Below the pieces are notes generated by a model. That model was not told the DNA's origin. It saw nothing but the letters and a program-made list of their open reading frames with translations, and made no database searches. This document shows, piece by piece, positions 16,464-26,807 of a DNA stretch of 64,000 nt. Positions within the stretch are counted from its first letter, which is position 1; each line of letters starts with the position of its first letter. This DNA comes from WHTI01 sp963826105 (GTDB taxonomy: Bacteria > Actinomycetota > CADDZG01 > WHSQ01): NCBI GenBank assembly GCA_963826105.1, contig CAWGWA010000002.1:1-64000 (forward strand), written 5' to 3'. The position numbers were made by a program, and so were the translations under genes.

Positions 16464-17010
16464 ACGTCGGCGCGGAGGATCCGGCTCCGGCGGTGCTACC
16501 AACGAGAACCGCGGTGCCGATCCGCAGAGGCAGCAAGCTCAGGCCTCTGGTTCCGGCAACGCAAGCGGGGGCCGGCGCAAGAAGCGCCGCCGTCGTCGCG
16601 GACCGGGTGGAGCGCGCCCCGAAAGGGTCACCTTCGAACAACTGATGGCGTCCTACCGGCCGAAGCTCGAGCAGCTGACGACCGATCCGGACGGCCAGGA
16701 CCTCGACGAGATCATCGGCGAGCTTCAGAGCGTCTGGGGTGTTCCGCAGTACCCGCAGGAGTACCGGATCACGATCAAGGTCGCCGAGGAACGCAACGGC
16801 GGAAACAACCGACCCCGAACCCCCAAGCAGCCGGCGCAGGTCACCGTCAGCGGCGTCCAGCGCGAGAAAGCGCCGGCCGCCCCGCGCATGGGCGCAGGCT
16901 CCGGTTCGGAAAGCGACGGGGATGCACCCCGCCGCAAGCGCCGCCGCCGTCGCCGACGTAGTGGCGGAGGTTCCGGAGGTTCCGGCACGCCGCCGGCCCC
17001 CGCTTCCTGA
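16435..17010 (+). CDS. Arginine-cluster protein of unknown function, overlapping rsfS
   Basis: 191 residues. The start ATG 16,435 has GGAGG at 16,421-16,425 inside rsfS; ATG 16,426 is an alternative. The protein begins MSQQ-P followed by eight arginines, has a second basic cluster near residue 45 (GRRKKRRRRRGPGG), a central segment of about 55 residues that looks folded (VTFEQLMASYRPKLEQLTTD, ELQSVWGVPQYPQEYRITIK), and a C-terminal cluster (PRRKRRRRRRR) followed by Gly/Ser repeats. The composition suggests RNA or ribosome binding, and the overlap with rsfS suggests a ribosome-linked role, but both are inference. I know no named family for it. Confidence 0.75.
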   Translation: MSQQPRRRRRRRRGGSGSGGATNENRGADPQRQQAQASGSGNASGGRRKKRRRRRGPGGARPERVTFEQLMASYRPKLEQLTTDPDGQDLDEIIGELQSVWGVPQYPQEYRITIKVAEERNGGNNRPRTPKQPAQVTVSGVQREKAPAAPRMGAGSGSESDGDAPRRKRRRRRRRSGGGSGGSGTPPAPAS

Positions 17011-17047
17011 GGGGCCGATTCGACGATGTAGCATCTGTCTTCCCCAG

Positions 17048-17120
17048 GGGCCCGTAGCTCACTTGGTAGAGCGCTGCCATGGCATGGCAGAGGTAACCGG
17101 TTCGATCCCGGTCGGGTCCA
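17048..17120 (+). tRNA. tRNA-Ala (anticodon GGC)
   Basis: The cloverleaf can be drawn: acceptor GGGCCCG with CGGGTCC (one G-T pair), D arm GCTC-ACTTGGTA-GAGC, anticodon stem CTGCC/GGCAG with loop ATGGCAT (anticodon GGC), and T arm CCGGTTCGATCCCGG. Discriminator base A is followed by CGA, so the CCA end is not encoded. GGC reads alanine GCC/GCU codons. Confidence 0.95.
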
Positions 17121-17157
17121 CGAGGCGTCAGTTAGGCGGCGACGAGCTCCGCTTTCC

Positions 17158-17583
17158 TTATGACTCCGCAGGCGTTGGCTGGAATTGCGGGCAGTTCTCT
17201 TCGATGTACGTCTGGAAACTGGCCTGGGCAGCCTGAACCTCTTCGGTGATGTCTTCCTCGCTCAACTGGGCATCGGGATCGTCTCCGTACTTGTCGATGA
17301 TCTCGTTGAACCAATCCGCGAGGATGACCGCGTCGTCCCTGATCTCCGGCGGAGCGGTGGTGGCGAGGGCGTCGGCGAAGCCGCGCATGACTTCCGGATC
17401 CGGCTCTGCTCCCGCGGTTCCGATCGACTCGGCTGCGTCGCAGAAGGCTTCGAGGTTGCCCTGGGCGTCGCCGGCTGCATCGTCGTTCCCGCTGCCACCG
17501 TCATCGTCTCCGCAGGCGCCCAGCAGCATGCCGAGGGAGAGCACGACAACGACGATCCAGATCGAACGCTTCCTCCGGTCCAT
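17158..17583 (-). CDS. Lipoprotein of unknown function
   Basis: 141 residues from ATG 17,583, preceded by GAAAGG. The N terminus MDRRKRSIWIVVVVLSLGML has basic residues, a hydrophobic core and a lipobox LLGAC, then an acidic Asp/Gly/Asn linker. The mature part is an acidic helical domain with two further cysteines (EAFCDAAESI and ENCPQF), which could form a disulfide. The pattern (small actinobacterial lipoprotein with paired Cys) is common, but I do not recognise a function. It is divergent from the nuclease gene; the 174-base region between them (17,584-17,757) should carry both promoters. Confidence 0.8.
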   Translation of the reverse strand: MDRRKRSIWIVVVVLSLGMLLGACGDDDGGSGNDDAAGDAQGNLEAFCDAAESIGTAGAEPDPEVMRGFADALATTAPPEIRDDAVILADWFNEIIDKYGDDPDAQLSEEDITEEVQAAQASFQTYIEENCPQFQPTPAES

Positions 17584-17757
17584 GAGCGCGCCTTTCGCTA
17601 GTGATGTGACCGTCATACATATCAGTTTGCGCACGTTCTCTGGGTCTTCGCACACGGGGCTTTCCCGGTTAATGTCCGATTCACCCCGTTCGTGTATCCA
17701 GAGCGAGTCGGCCCGGAGGGGCTGGTGCTCACAAAGTCATGAACCAGAGGAGGCAAC

Positions 17758-20700
17758 GTGACCGGATCGCTGGGTCTTAGGCGCGGCAAGCGTGTCGTCG
17801 GAATCATCCTTTCAGGACTGCTCGTCGCTGGAGCCGCGCTCCAGAGTGCGGCACTCGCCGATTCGAGCGCTCAATCACTTCCCTTTGCCCAGTCATGGAA
17901 TGACCAGTCTCAGATCGTCGTTACCGACGACTGGAGCGGGGTTCCCGGCGTCGTCGGCTACCGGGGCGATGGTGGCACGTCGTCCAACGACGTCGACGCC
18001 CGAACGGTCACTGCCGATCTCTCCGCGGTAGTCGATGTCAACGCCAACCAAACGAACCCAAACACCTTTTCGACCGGGGGAGTGACCGAGTTCCACGAAA
18101 CGCCAGGTGGCGTCGTGGCCCTGACCGGCTCCGGTACCGCCGATGCACCGAACGTGGTGTTCAACCTCGACACGAGCGACGTCGCCGACGTCGCCTTCTC
18201 CTTCGTTGCGCGTGACCTCGACGGCAGTGTCGACGACGCGGTGCAACAGATCGCGACGCAATACCGGGTCGGCAACTCGGGATCGTTCTCGAACCTCGCC
18301 GACGGCTACGTCCCCGACGCGACCACCGGTCCTGGCCTCGCCACGTTGACCACCGACGTTGCAGTCGTGTTACCGGACGACACCGACGACCAACCGCTCG
18401 TGCAGGTGCGTGTCATCACGACCAACGCAACAGGAAACGACGAATGGGTTGGGATCGACGATGTGGCAGCCGGCTCGGGTGGGAGCGTGGACGCCCCCGT
18501 GGTCACCGATTGTGGCGGAGCGCTTGAGACCGGTGAGGGAACGGCCACCAGCCGATCCGTGTCGGCGACCGACGCCGACGACGCGGTGGTGGATGCGACG
18601 CTCGAGGTCACGCCCGCAACTCCGGGGATCATGCTCACCGAGGTGGAGCCCGCATCCGGTCCCGGTGGATCGCTGACCGCGACCCTCGAGGTTGCGGACT
18701 CGGTCCCCGCCGGTAGCTACGACGCTCGCATCACCTTCACCAACGATGACGGAACCGATCCTCAAGAGGGCGCCTGCACGATAGAGATCGGCGTTCTCGG
18801 ACCGCCTCCGAGCATCGAGGAGATCCAGGGCGAGTCACACCGTTCGCCCCTGGAGGGCCTCGATGTCCGCGACGTGGAGGGGATCGTGACGGCCGCTCGT
18901 AGCAACGGGTTCTGGTTCCAGGACCCGGCCGCCGATGATGACGACGCGACCTCATCTGGTCTCTTCGTCTTCACCGGCAGCAACCCCGGTGTCGCCGTAG
19001 GTGACGAGGTTTTGGTCGAGGGAACGGTGACCGAGTTCAGGCCCGGGGGCGACGCCGACAACCTCACCATCACAGAGCTCGCCGGAGCGAGCGCCACGGT
19101 CATCTCGGGCGGCAATCCGCTTCCGGAGGCGACCGTGATCGGCCGGGCCGGACGGGTTCCGCCCGGAACCGTCATCGATGACGACGCGTCCGGCGACGTC
19201 GAAACCTCTGGGTCGTTCGACGAGGACACCGACGGCATCGACTTCTACGAGAGCCTCGAGGGCATGCGTGTCCAGATCGATGATGCGCTGGCGGTCGGTC
19301 CGACCAACGGCTTCGGCGAGATTCCGGTCGTCGCCGACGGCGGACTCGATGCCGGCCCCCGGACCTCGCGTGGCGGAGTGATCGTGACCCCGGGAGACTT
19401 CAACCCCGAGCGCATCCTGCTCGACGACACGTTGATGGCGACACCTCAGATGGATGTCGCCGACCTACTTCAGGGCGCCACCATCGGAGTGCTCGACTAC
19501 AGCTTCTCCAACTTCAAGTTGAATGTGACCGAGGTTCCGACGGCCACCGATGGCGGACTCGCAGCGGAGGTGTTCCCGGCGGCGGAAGCGGGGCAGATCT
19601 CGATCGCCTCGTACAACGTCGAGAACCTCGATCCTTCGGACGGCACGCGCATCAACGACCAAGCGGCCCAGATCGTGAACAATCTCGGGTCGCCGGATCT
19701 TCTTGCGGTCCAGGAGGTCCAGGACAACAACGGTGCCACCAATGACTCAACCACCGACGCCTCCGCGTCCTATCAGGCGTTGGTCGATGCGATCGTTGCC
19801 GCGGGCGGGCCGGTGTACTCGTTCACGGACATCGCTCCGGCCGACGACCAGGACGGCGGCGAACCGGGCGGCAACATCCGCGTCGGCTACCTCTATCGCG
19901 AGGACAGAGGGCTTGAGTTCGTCTCCCGTCCGGGTGGCGATGCCACCACTGCGACCGAGATCCTTGCCGGACCCGATGGTCCCGAGCTGAGCTTCAGCCC
20001 CGGACGTGTCGAGCCGGCCGATCCCGCATGGGCAAGCAGCCGGAAGCCGCTCGCAGCGGAGTTCACCTACGCCGGCGAGTCCCTGTTCGTCGTCAACAAC
20101 CACTTCAACTCCAAGGGTGGAGACCAACCATTGTTTGGGCGCTTTCAGCCGCCCGAGCGCAGCTCCGAGGTCCAGCGGATGCAGCAGGCGGCGATCGTCA
20201 ACGATTTCGTCGACGAGATCCTGTCGCAGGACCCGGCGGCCAACGTGGCGGTGGTGGGGGACCTCAACGACTTCTGGTTCTCCGACGTCCTGGAAGTCGT
20301 CCAGGGCGATGACCTCATCAACCTGGCCGAGACGCTGCCCGAGGGCGAGCGCTACAGCTACAACTTCGAGGGCAATGCGCAGACGCTTGATCACATGCTG
20401 GTGTCGCCCGCCCTGGAGGAGGAACTCGACATCTTCGAGTACCTCCAGATCAACTCCGAGTTCGCCGAGCAGATCAGCGACCACGACCCTCCCGCGGCTC
20501 TGTTCTCGATCGAGCCACCCGAGGTATCGATCGGACATGCATGGACGTTCGAAGGCCGAAAGGGCCACACCTCTGAGATGACCTTCAAGGTTTCTCTGTC
20601 GGAAACAACCGCCGACGCGGTGACGGTCGGCTACTCGACCGTTGACGGCAGCGCCACGTCCCAAGGCCGGAATGCAGACTTCACGCCGCAGAGTGGAACG

Positions 20701-20880
20701 GTGACGTTCGCTCCGGGCGAGACCGTGAAGTACATCACCATCGAGGTGATCGGCGACAACAAAAAGGAGAACCACGAGTACTTCACGGTTCGCCTATCGA
20801 GCCCAACCGGCGCCACGATCGACCATGGCATCGGTATCGGCTTGATCATCGACGACGACGGACGCAACAAACACCACTGA
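17758..20880 (+). CDS. Large secreted nuclease (ExeM/NucH-like) with C-terminal Calx-beta domain
   Basis: 1040 residues from GTG after AGGAGGC. The signal peptide (residues 1-35, GIILSGLLVAGAALQSAALA) has an ALA cleavage site. After a beta-rich N-terminal region (to about 350) comes an OB-fold segment typical of extracellular nucleases (VEGIVTAARSNGFWFQDP, about 365-460). Next is an endonuclease/exonuclease/phosphatase domain (about 613-915): SIASYNVENLD, DLLAVQEVQDN, VVNNHFNSKGGD, VAVVGDLNDFW, TLDHMLVSP and SDHDPPAAL, which supply the metal-binding Asn, Glu, Asp and His. Residues about 920-1035 form a Calx-beta domain (GYSTVDGSATSQGRNADFTP). It probably degrades extracellular DNA for nutrients. 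No cell-wall anchor is seen. Confidence 0.9.
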   Translation: MTGSLGLRRGKRVVGIILSGLLVAGAALQSAALADSSAQSLPFAQSWNDQSQIVVTDDWSGVPGVVGYRGDGGTSSNDVDARTVTADLSAVVDVNANQTNPNTFSTGGVTEFHETPGGVVALTGSGTADAPNVVFNLDTSDVADVAFSFVARDLDGSVDDAVQQIATQYRVGNSGSFSNLADGYVPDATTGPGLATLTTDVAVVLPDDTDDQPLVQVRVITTNATGNDEWVGIDDVAAGSGGSVDAPVVTDCGGALETGEGTATSRSVSATDADDAVVDATLEVTPATPGIMLTEVEPASGPGGSLTATLEVADSVPAGSYDARITFTNDDGTDPQEGACTIEIGVLGPPPSIEEIQGESHRSPLEGLDVRDVEGIVTAARSNGFWFQDPAADDDDATSSGLFVFTGSNPGVAVGDEVLVEGTVTEFRPGGDADNLTITELAGASATVISGGNPLPEATVIGRAGRVPPGTVIDDDASGDVETSGSFDEDTDGIDFYESLEGMRVQIDDALAVGPTNGFGEIPVVADGGLDAGPRTSRGGVIVTPGDFNPERILLDDTLMATPQMDVADLLQGATIGVLDYSFSNFKLNVTEVPTATDGGLAAEVFPAAEAGQISIASYNVENLDPSDGTRINDQAAQIVNNLGSPDLLAVQEVQDNNGATNDSTTDASASYQALVDAIVAAGGPVYSFTDIAPADDQDGGEPGGNIRVGYLYREDRGLEFVSRPGGDATTATEILAGPDGPELSFSPGRVEPADPAWASSRKPLAAEFTYAGESLFVVNNHFNSKGGDQPLFGRFQPPERSSEVQRMQQAAIVNDFVDEILSQDPAANVAVVGDLNDFWFSDVLEVVQGDDLINLAETLPEGERYSYNFEGNAQTLDHMLVSPALEEELDIFEYLQINSEFAEQISDHDPPAALFSIEPPEVSIGHAWTFEGRKGHTSEMTFKVSLSETTADAVTVGYSTVDGSATSQGRNADFTPQSGTVTFAPGETVKYITIEVIGDNKKENHEYFTVRLSSPTGATIDHGIGIGLIIDDDGRNKHH

Positions 20881-20926
20881 AGGCGAACCGATCGCCTCCT
20901 TGGGACGTCTAAGAGAAGAACGTCCC
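20881..20926 (+). other. Two tandem hairpins between the nuclease and the next lipoprotein gene
   Basis: AGGCGA-ACCGA-TCGCCT (20,881-20,897) begins right after the nuclease stop, and GGGACGT...ACGTCCC (20,902-20,926, 11-base loop) follows. Neither has a T run. They could be a processing or stability element, or hide the ribosome site AGGAGGAGG that begins at 20,928. Confidence 0.45.
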
Positions 20927-20939
20927 CAGGAGGAGGATC

Positions 20940-22163
20940 ATGATGTCCAAGCGTCTATTCGCGCTCGCCCTGTCCGTGCTCATGGTTTCACTGGCCGCCT
21001 GCGCGGATGGTGAGCAGCCGTCTGTGGCGCGTGAGGACCTCGTGTTCGTCCGGTCCGGTACAGGGCTGGCCGTGCTCCAGGTCAGTGGGGGAGGCGCGGG
21101 TCCCTTGTATTCGGGCGAAGGGGCGGTACCAACTACCGATTGGTCAACCGTGGTGAGAGCGACTTCGGCAGGAGTCGTGGGAACCAGAGTCGACGGTCTC
21201 GATCCCGCAACGGGCGAAGAACTCTGGACCCTTGACGTGCCCGGTAACTACGGCGTCACCGTTGTCTCCCACGACGGGATGGTGGCGGCCCTGAGCCCCG
21301 TGAACCAGATCCACTACTCCAGCGGCCGCCCTCGTACGAAGCTAATCGTCGCGAACGGGTCAACCGGAGAGATGCAGAAATACAATCTCGAGGGGAACCT
21401 CGAGCCGGAGGCATTCTCGACCGATCTCTCGAGCCTGTTCGTCATCAGCTTCACGCCTCCCCGTCAGCCGACCGAGTATCAGGTGCGCCGTCTCGACCTC
21501 GACTCCGGGGTGGTTGAGGATGTCTTCACTCCTCACGGTGAGCTGCAGGGCACCATGGGCGGATCGTCGAGGGTCCAGACCGCCAGCCCCGACGGCAAGC
21601 GTCTCTACACGCTGTACACGGTCAAGGGACAAGGGGAGGACAAGGCGTTCGTTCACGTCCTCGACCTCGAGATGAAGTGGGCGCACTGCATCGATCTTCC
21701 CGCCGAGTTCGTCCCTTCCGCCGCCCGCTCGACGGCGATGGCAACGATGCCCGACGGCACCTTGTTGGTGGCCAACGCCTCGACGGGCGAGCTTGCGGAG
21801 ATCGATCCGGTCGGCCTTGCTATCGCTCGATCGACGAGTATCGAGATGCCCATAGGAACTGGTCGGTCATCGGCGGTCGCCGATGGCGAGACCCTCTACC
21901 TCGCATCTGGGACCGAGGTGATCGCGGTCGATATCAGCACTCTCTCGGTCAAGGAACGGTGGACACTCGACGAGAAGATCACCGGACTGCAGATCACGCC
22001 GGACGGCGAGCTCCTGTACCTGGGTCTCAGTAACGATCTTGCCAAGCTGGATGTCGCAAGCGGCGATATCGAGACGATCGCATCGTCAGGCATCGGCAAG
22101 ATCAGACGCTTCGGACCGGCCCCCGAGTCGGTGAACCTCGGTTACTTCACGTGCGCCTGCTGA
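20940..22163 (+). CDS. Lipoprotein with predicted beta-propeller
   Basis: 407 residues; the second ATG at 20,943 is an equally possible start. The N terminus MSKRLFALALSVLMVSLAAC carries a lipobox (LAAC). The rest shows repeated blade-like patterns such as VVGTRVDGLDPATGEELWTL, TASPDGKRLYTLYTVKGQ, GTLLVANASTGELAEIDPVG and LYLASGTEVIAVDISTLSV, as in YncE-like or PQQ-type propellers. It is probably a cell-surface protein. A final FTCAC tail adds a cysteine pair. It follows the secreted nuclease on the same strand, so both may serve surface or extracellular functions. No enzymatic motif is visible. Confidence 0.8.
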   Translation: MMSKRLFALALSVLMVSLAACADGEQPSVAREDLVFVRSGTGLAVLQVSGGGAGPLYSGEGAVPTTDWSTVVRATSAGVVGTRVDGLDPATGEELWTLDVPGNYGVTVVSHDGMVAALSPVNQIHYSSGRPRTKLIVANGSTGEMQKYNLEGNLEPEAFSTDLSSLFVISFTPPRQPTEYQVRRLDLDSGVVEDVFTPHGELQGTMGGSSRVQTASPDGKRLYTLYTVKGQGEDKAFVHVLDLEMKWAHCIDLPAEFVPSAARSTAMATMPDGTLLVANASTGELAEIDPVGLAIARSTSIEMPIGTGRSSAVADGETLYLASGTEVIAVDISTLSVKERWTLDEKITGLQITPDGELLYLGLSNDLAKLDVASGDIETIASSGIGKIRRFGPAPESVNLGYFTCAC

Positions 22164-22240
22164 GCGAATGACTTAGCGCGGTAGACTGAAGCCTCCCGCC
22201 CTTGGGTACAGGGGCAAATCCTTGTAGGAAGAGGCCTGTT

Positions 22241-24070
<1,830 letters not shown>

Positions 24071-24133
24071 GGGCAACCCTGGTCGGATAGGCGACAGCCC
24101 AATCGTGGTGCCGCCTGTAGCGTTCACGCGGTC

Positions 24134-25723
24134 ATGGGAAGCATCGAGGCCAACAATCTGAGCTACGCCCTCCCAGGGGGCCGCGTCCTGTTCAAGGACG
24201 TCAACTTCAAGGTCGGCGACGGGCATCACGTAGCGCTCGTCGGGATCAATGGGATCGGCAAGTCCACGCTCTTCCGTTTGATCGCCGGCGACATGGAGGC
24301 CAAGTCGGGGCATGTGCGCGTTGATGGGCGACTCGGGGTCATGAGGCAGTTCGCCGACCGAGATCCCAAGATGACCGTCCGTCGTTTCCTTCTTTCTTAC
24401 TCACCCCTTGTGATCCAGACCGCCGCGGCGGAGCTCGCGTCCGCCGAATGCGCGGTGGAGAAGGACGCCACCCCCGAGACCAACCTTCGGTACGCGAGTG
24501 CGCTTTCGAGTTGGGGTGAGGCAGGAGGCTACGACGCCGAGGTGCTCTGGGAGCAGTGCACTACTGCGGCGTTCGGGCGCTCGCTCGAAGAGGTGGGGCA
24601 CCGACCGGTGTCGACATTGTCGGGAGGCGAGCAGAAGCGTCTCGCTCTCGAGGTGTTGTTCCGGAGCGATGCCGACGTCTTGCTGCTCGACGAGCCGGAC
24701 AACTTTCTCGACATCCCCGGAAAGCGGTGGCTCGAGGACAAGATGAATGCGTCACTGCGAACGATCCTCTACGTGAGTCACGATCGCGCTCTGCTGGCCA
24801 ATACCTCTTCCCGCGTCGTAACCCTTGAAGCCGGAGGAGCGTGGGTACACCCGGAGTCGTACTTCACCTACGAAGCGGCTCGCCGGGCGCGGCTGGGGCG
24901 TATCGAAGAGGAGCAGAAGCTGTTCCGGAACGAGAAGGACCGCCTCACCACGATCCTCAAGGAGTACAAGAGGAAGGCCTCTTACAACGAGAAGTTCGCC
25001 ACCAAGGCCAACTCGATGGAGAAGCGCATCGAACGCTACGAGCGCGACAACGCACCGAGGGAGCGCGCCAAGGAACAGAAGATCAAGATGGACCTCGGTG
25101 GCGGACGGACCGGCAAGATCGTTTTCAAGGCTGATGACTTCGCCATCCCGGGACTCATCGAGGGCCTGACGACCGAGGTCCACTACGGCGAGCGCATCGG
25201 CGTGGTCGGCCCTAACGGCGCCGGCAAGTCGCACCTACTCCGCCTGCTCGGAGGAGAGGACATCCCCCACTCCGGCGTTTGGAAGCTGGGGGCCAGGGTC
25301 GATCCCGGTCTCTTCTCGCAGACGAACGACCGCAGCGATCTCGAGTCGATCCCCCTTGTCGAGATCATGCGGGGCGAGGGCCTCGACCTGACCCGGGCGA
25401 TGTCCGGGCTCAAGCGCTACGAACTTCATCCGGAGGCGCAGAACCGTTTCGAGTCACTGTCGGGTGGGCAGCAGGCGCGCTTCCAGCTGCTGATGATGGA
25501 GCTGAGGTCGCCCACGATGCTGCTCCTCGACGAACCGACCGACAACCTTGATATCGACTCCGCCGAGGCCCTCGAGCGGGGGCTGGCGGCCTACCAGGGG
25601 GCGGTGATCGCGGTCACCCACGACCGGTGGTTCATGCAGCTCATGGACCGGTTCCTCGTGTTCCACCGCGACGGGACCGTCACCGAGGAGATCGAGTCCC
25701 CCTACGAGGTGCGGGTTAGTTAG
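24134..25723 (+). CDS. ABC-F family ATP-binding protein
   Basis: 529 residues with two ABC domains and no membrane part, as in ABC-F translation factors. Domain 1: Walker A GINGIGKST, signature LSGGEQKRLALEVL, Walker B VLLLDEPDNFLDI. The basic, helical interdomain linker (about residues 245-330: RLGRIEEEQKLFRNEKDRL, YKRKASYNEKFATKANSMEK) is the arm that reaches into the ribosome. Domain 2: Walker A GPNGAGKSH, with His in place of Thr/Ser, signature LSGGQQARFQL, Walker B LLLDEPTDNLDIDS. It is likely a translation factor or antibiotic-resistance type; which one cannot be said. Confidence 0.9.
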   Translation: MGSIEANNLSYALPGGRVLFKDVNFKVGDGHHVALVGINGIGKSTLFRLIAGDMEAKSGHVRVDGRLGVMRQFADRDPKMTVRRFLLSYSPLVIQTAAAELASAECAVEKDATPETNLRYASALSSWGEAGGYDAEVLWEQCTTAAFGRSLEEVGHRPVSTLSGGEQKRLALEVLFRSDADVLLLDEPDNFLDIPGKRWLEDKMNASLRTILYVSHDRALLANTSSRVVTLEAGGAWVHPESYFTYEAARRARLGRIEEEQKLFRNEKDRLTTILKEYKRKASYNEKFATKANSMEKRIERYERDNAPRERAKEQKIKMDLGGGRTGKIVFKADDFAIPGLIEGLTTEVHYGERIGVVGPNGAGKSHLLRLLGGEDIPHSGVWKLGARVDPGLFSQTNDRSDLESIPLVEIMRGEGLDLTRAMSGLKRYELHPEAQNRFESLSGGQQARFQLLMMELRSPTMLLLDEPTDNLDIDSAEALERGLAAYQGAVIAVTHDRWFMQLMDRFLVFHRDGTVTEEIESPYEVRVS

Positions 25724-25727
25724 GACC

Positions 25728-25980
25728 TTCGGGCCCGACATCAGCGACCTTCGCCGGATGCTCGGGCCCCCTGCCTCGGGCAGCATGTACTCAGGTTTCA
25801 CCCCCGACAACAACCCCCGGGAGGAGAGTCGCCCCACTTTCCTCTCAGCAGCCGAACTGATCGAGGGGGCCGCCCCGCCCCCTCGATACGGCTCGGCAAG
25901 CTTTCGGCGCAAGCCGGATGAAAACGACTTCTGGAGCATGAAGGTTCCGACCCCCACCCGGAACCCAGTGCTCCAGAAGC
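25728..25980. other. Strongly structured intergenic region, candidate non-coding RNA or repeat element
   Basis: Between the ABC-F gene and the next lipoprotein gene lie three strong hairpins. Hairpin A (about 25,732-25,769): GGGCCCGA-CATC pairs with GATG-C-TCGGGCCC. Hairpin B (25,851-25,897): an 11-base perfect stem ATCGAGGGGGC/GCCCCCTCGAT (25,860-25,887), flanked by GCCGA/TCGGC. Hairpin C (25,928-25,979): 11-base perfect stem CTTCTGGAGCA/TGCTCCAGAAG with an inner 6-base stem GGTTCC/GGAACC. None is followed by a T run. The region is open in two frames, but neither product looks like a known protein. I could not match it to RNase P RNA, tmRNA or 6S RNA. Confidence 0.5.
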
Positions 25981-25990
25981 GCGTTCTACG

Positions 25991-26782
25991 ATGGTTGCGA
26001 TGAGGTTCCGGGCACTCCTGACATCCCTTCTGGCGACCGTCCTTCTCCTGGGCGCGTGCGACGGGGACGGAGAGCCTCGATCGGAGCAAACCCCGACCCC
26101 GGCCGAGAGTCCGGAACCTTCGCCCTCCGAGTCTCCGAGCCCCGAGGCCATCACGGGGTCCGACTGTCCCAACGAGGCGGCCGCGGTGACATCCGGAGAG
26201 TCGACCAGCGGATCGGGGTGGGCAGAAGCCGGGGTTGACGGCGAGACAAGTGAGGGTGAGGTCGAGATCGTGCTCGACCCGGAAGCTCCCTTCGGCTGTC
26301 AGGTGTTCGTCGTGGCGAACGTCGACGGCGTCACGTCGTCCAATGTTGTCGAGGGTGATATCCAGCTTGACCTCATCCCGCCGCAGATCCGCGAGCTCGT
26401 GGACGTCGATGACTCCGGCGTACCCGAGGTGTTCGTAAGCATCCAAGCTGGAGCCTCAACCGAGTTCGGGCTGCTCTTCCTGCTCGATCCCGTGCGTCCC
26501 GTTACCTTCGGAGATCCCGATCGGGGCAATGGTGATCTGATCGCCTTTGGCGGGGGAGTGACTCACCTCGACGGCGCGGCCTGTGCTCCGGACGAACCGG
26601 GCGTTGTCGTTATCTCGAATGCCGGGCTCCCCGGCAAGAAGTATCTGCTCGAACGGACCTTCTACCGGCTGGATGATGACCTTTTGGTGGAGATCCGTAC
26701 CGAGGAATCGACCGAGACATACGAGGGGCTGAGTCGGTACCCGGAGTTCGCCGGCGCGCCCTTCGGGAACTGCCCGGGCTAG
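25991..26782 (+). CDS. Lipoprotein of unknown function
   Basis: 263 residues (or 260 from ATG 26,000). The N terminus MRFRALLTSLLATVLLLGAC gives a lipobox LLGAC followed by a Pro/Ser/Glu-rich linker (PTPAESPEPSPSESPSPEA). The mature domain has three cysteines (SDCPNEAA, FGCQVF, AACAPDE) plus a C-terminal GNCPG and alternating strand-like segments, e.g. FVVANVDGVTSSNVVEGDIQ. There is no clear ribosome site, and the gene begins just 12 bases after hairpin C. No family is recognised. Confidence 0.8.
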   Translation: MVAMRFRALLTSLLATVLLLGACDGDGEPRSEQTPTPAESPEPSPSESPSPEAITGSDCPNEAAAVTSGESTSGSGWAEAGVDGETSEGEVEIVLDPEAPFGCQVFVVANVDGVTSSNVVEGDIQLDLIPPQIRELVDVDDSGVPEVFVSIQAGASTEFGLLFLLDPVRPVTFGDPDRGNGDLIAFGGGVTHLDGAACAPDEPGVVVISNAGLPGKKYLLERTFYRLDDDLLVEIRTEESTETYEGLSRYPEFAGAPFGNCPG

Positions 26783-26807
26783 GTCCGCCTGCATTTAGGG
26801 TTGGGCC

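Noticed and set aside
19747..20775. Long minus-strand frame inside the nuclease gene
   Set aside because: Mirror frame of a GC-rich coding sequence; the plus-strand protein has clear catalytic motifs.
25728..25980. RNase P RNA or tmRNA in the structured gap
   Set aside because: The GAGGAAAGTCC core and ACAGAA of RNase P RNA and the tRNA-like ends and tag frame of tmRNA are absent on both strands.
25758..26003. Open frame of 81 codons in the structured gap
   Set aside because: It has no ribosome site and no protein-like family pattern; the open frame is a by-product of GC-rich hairpins.
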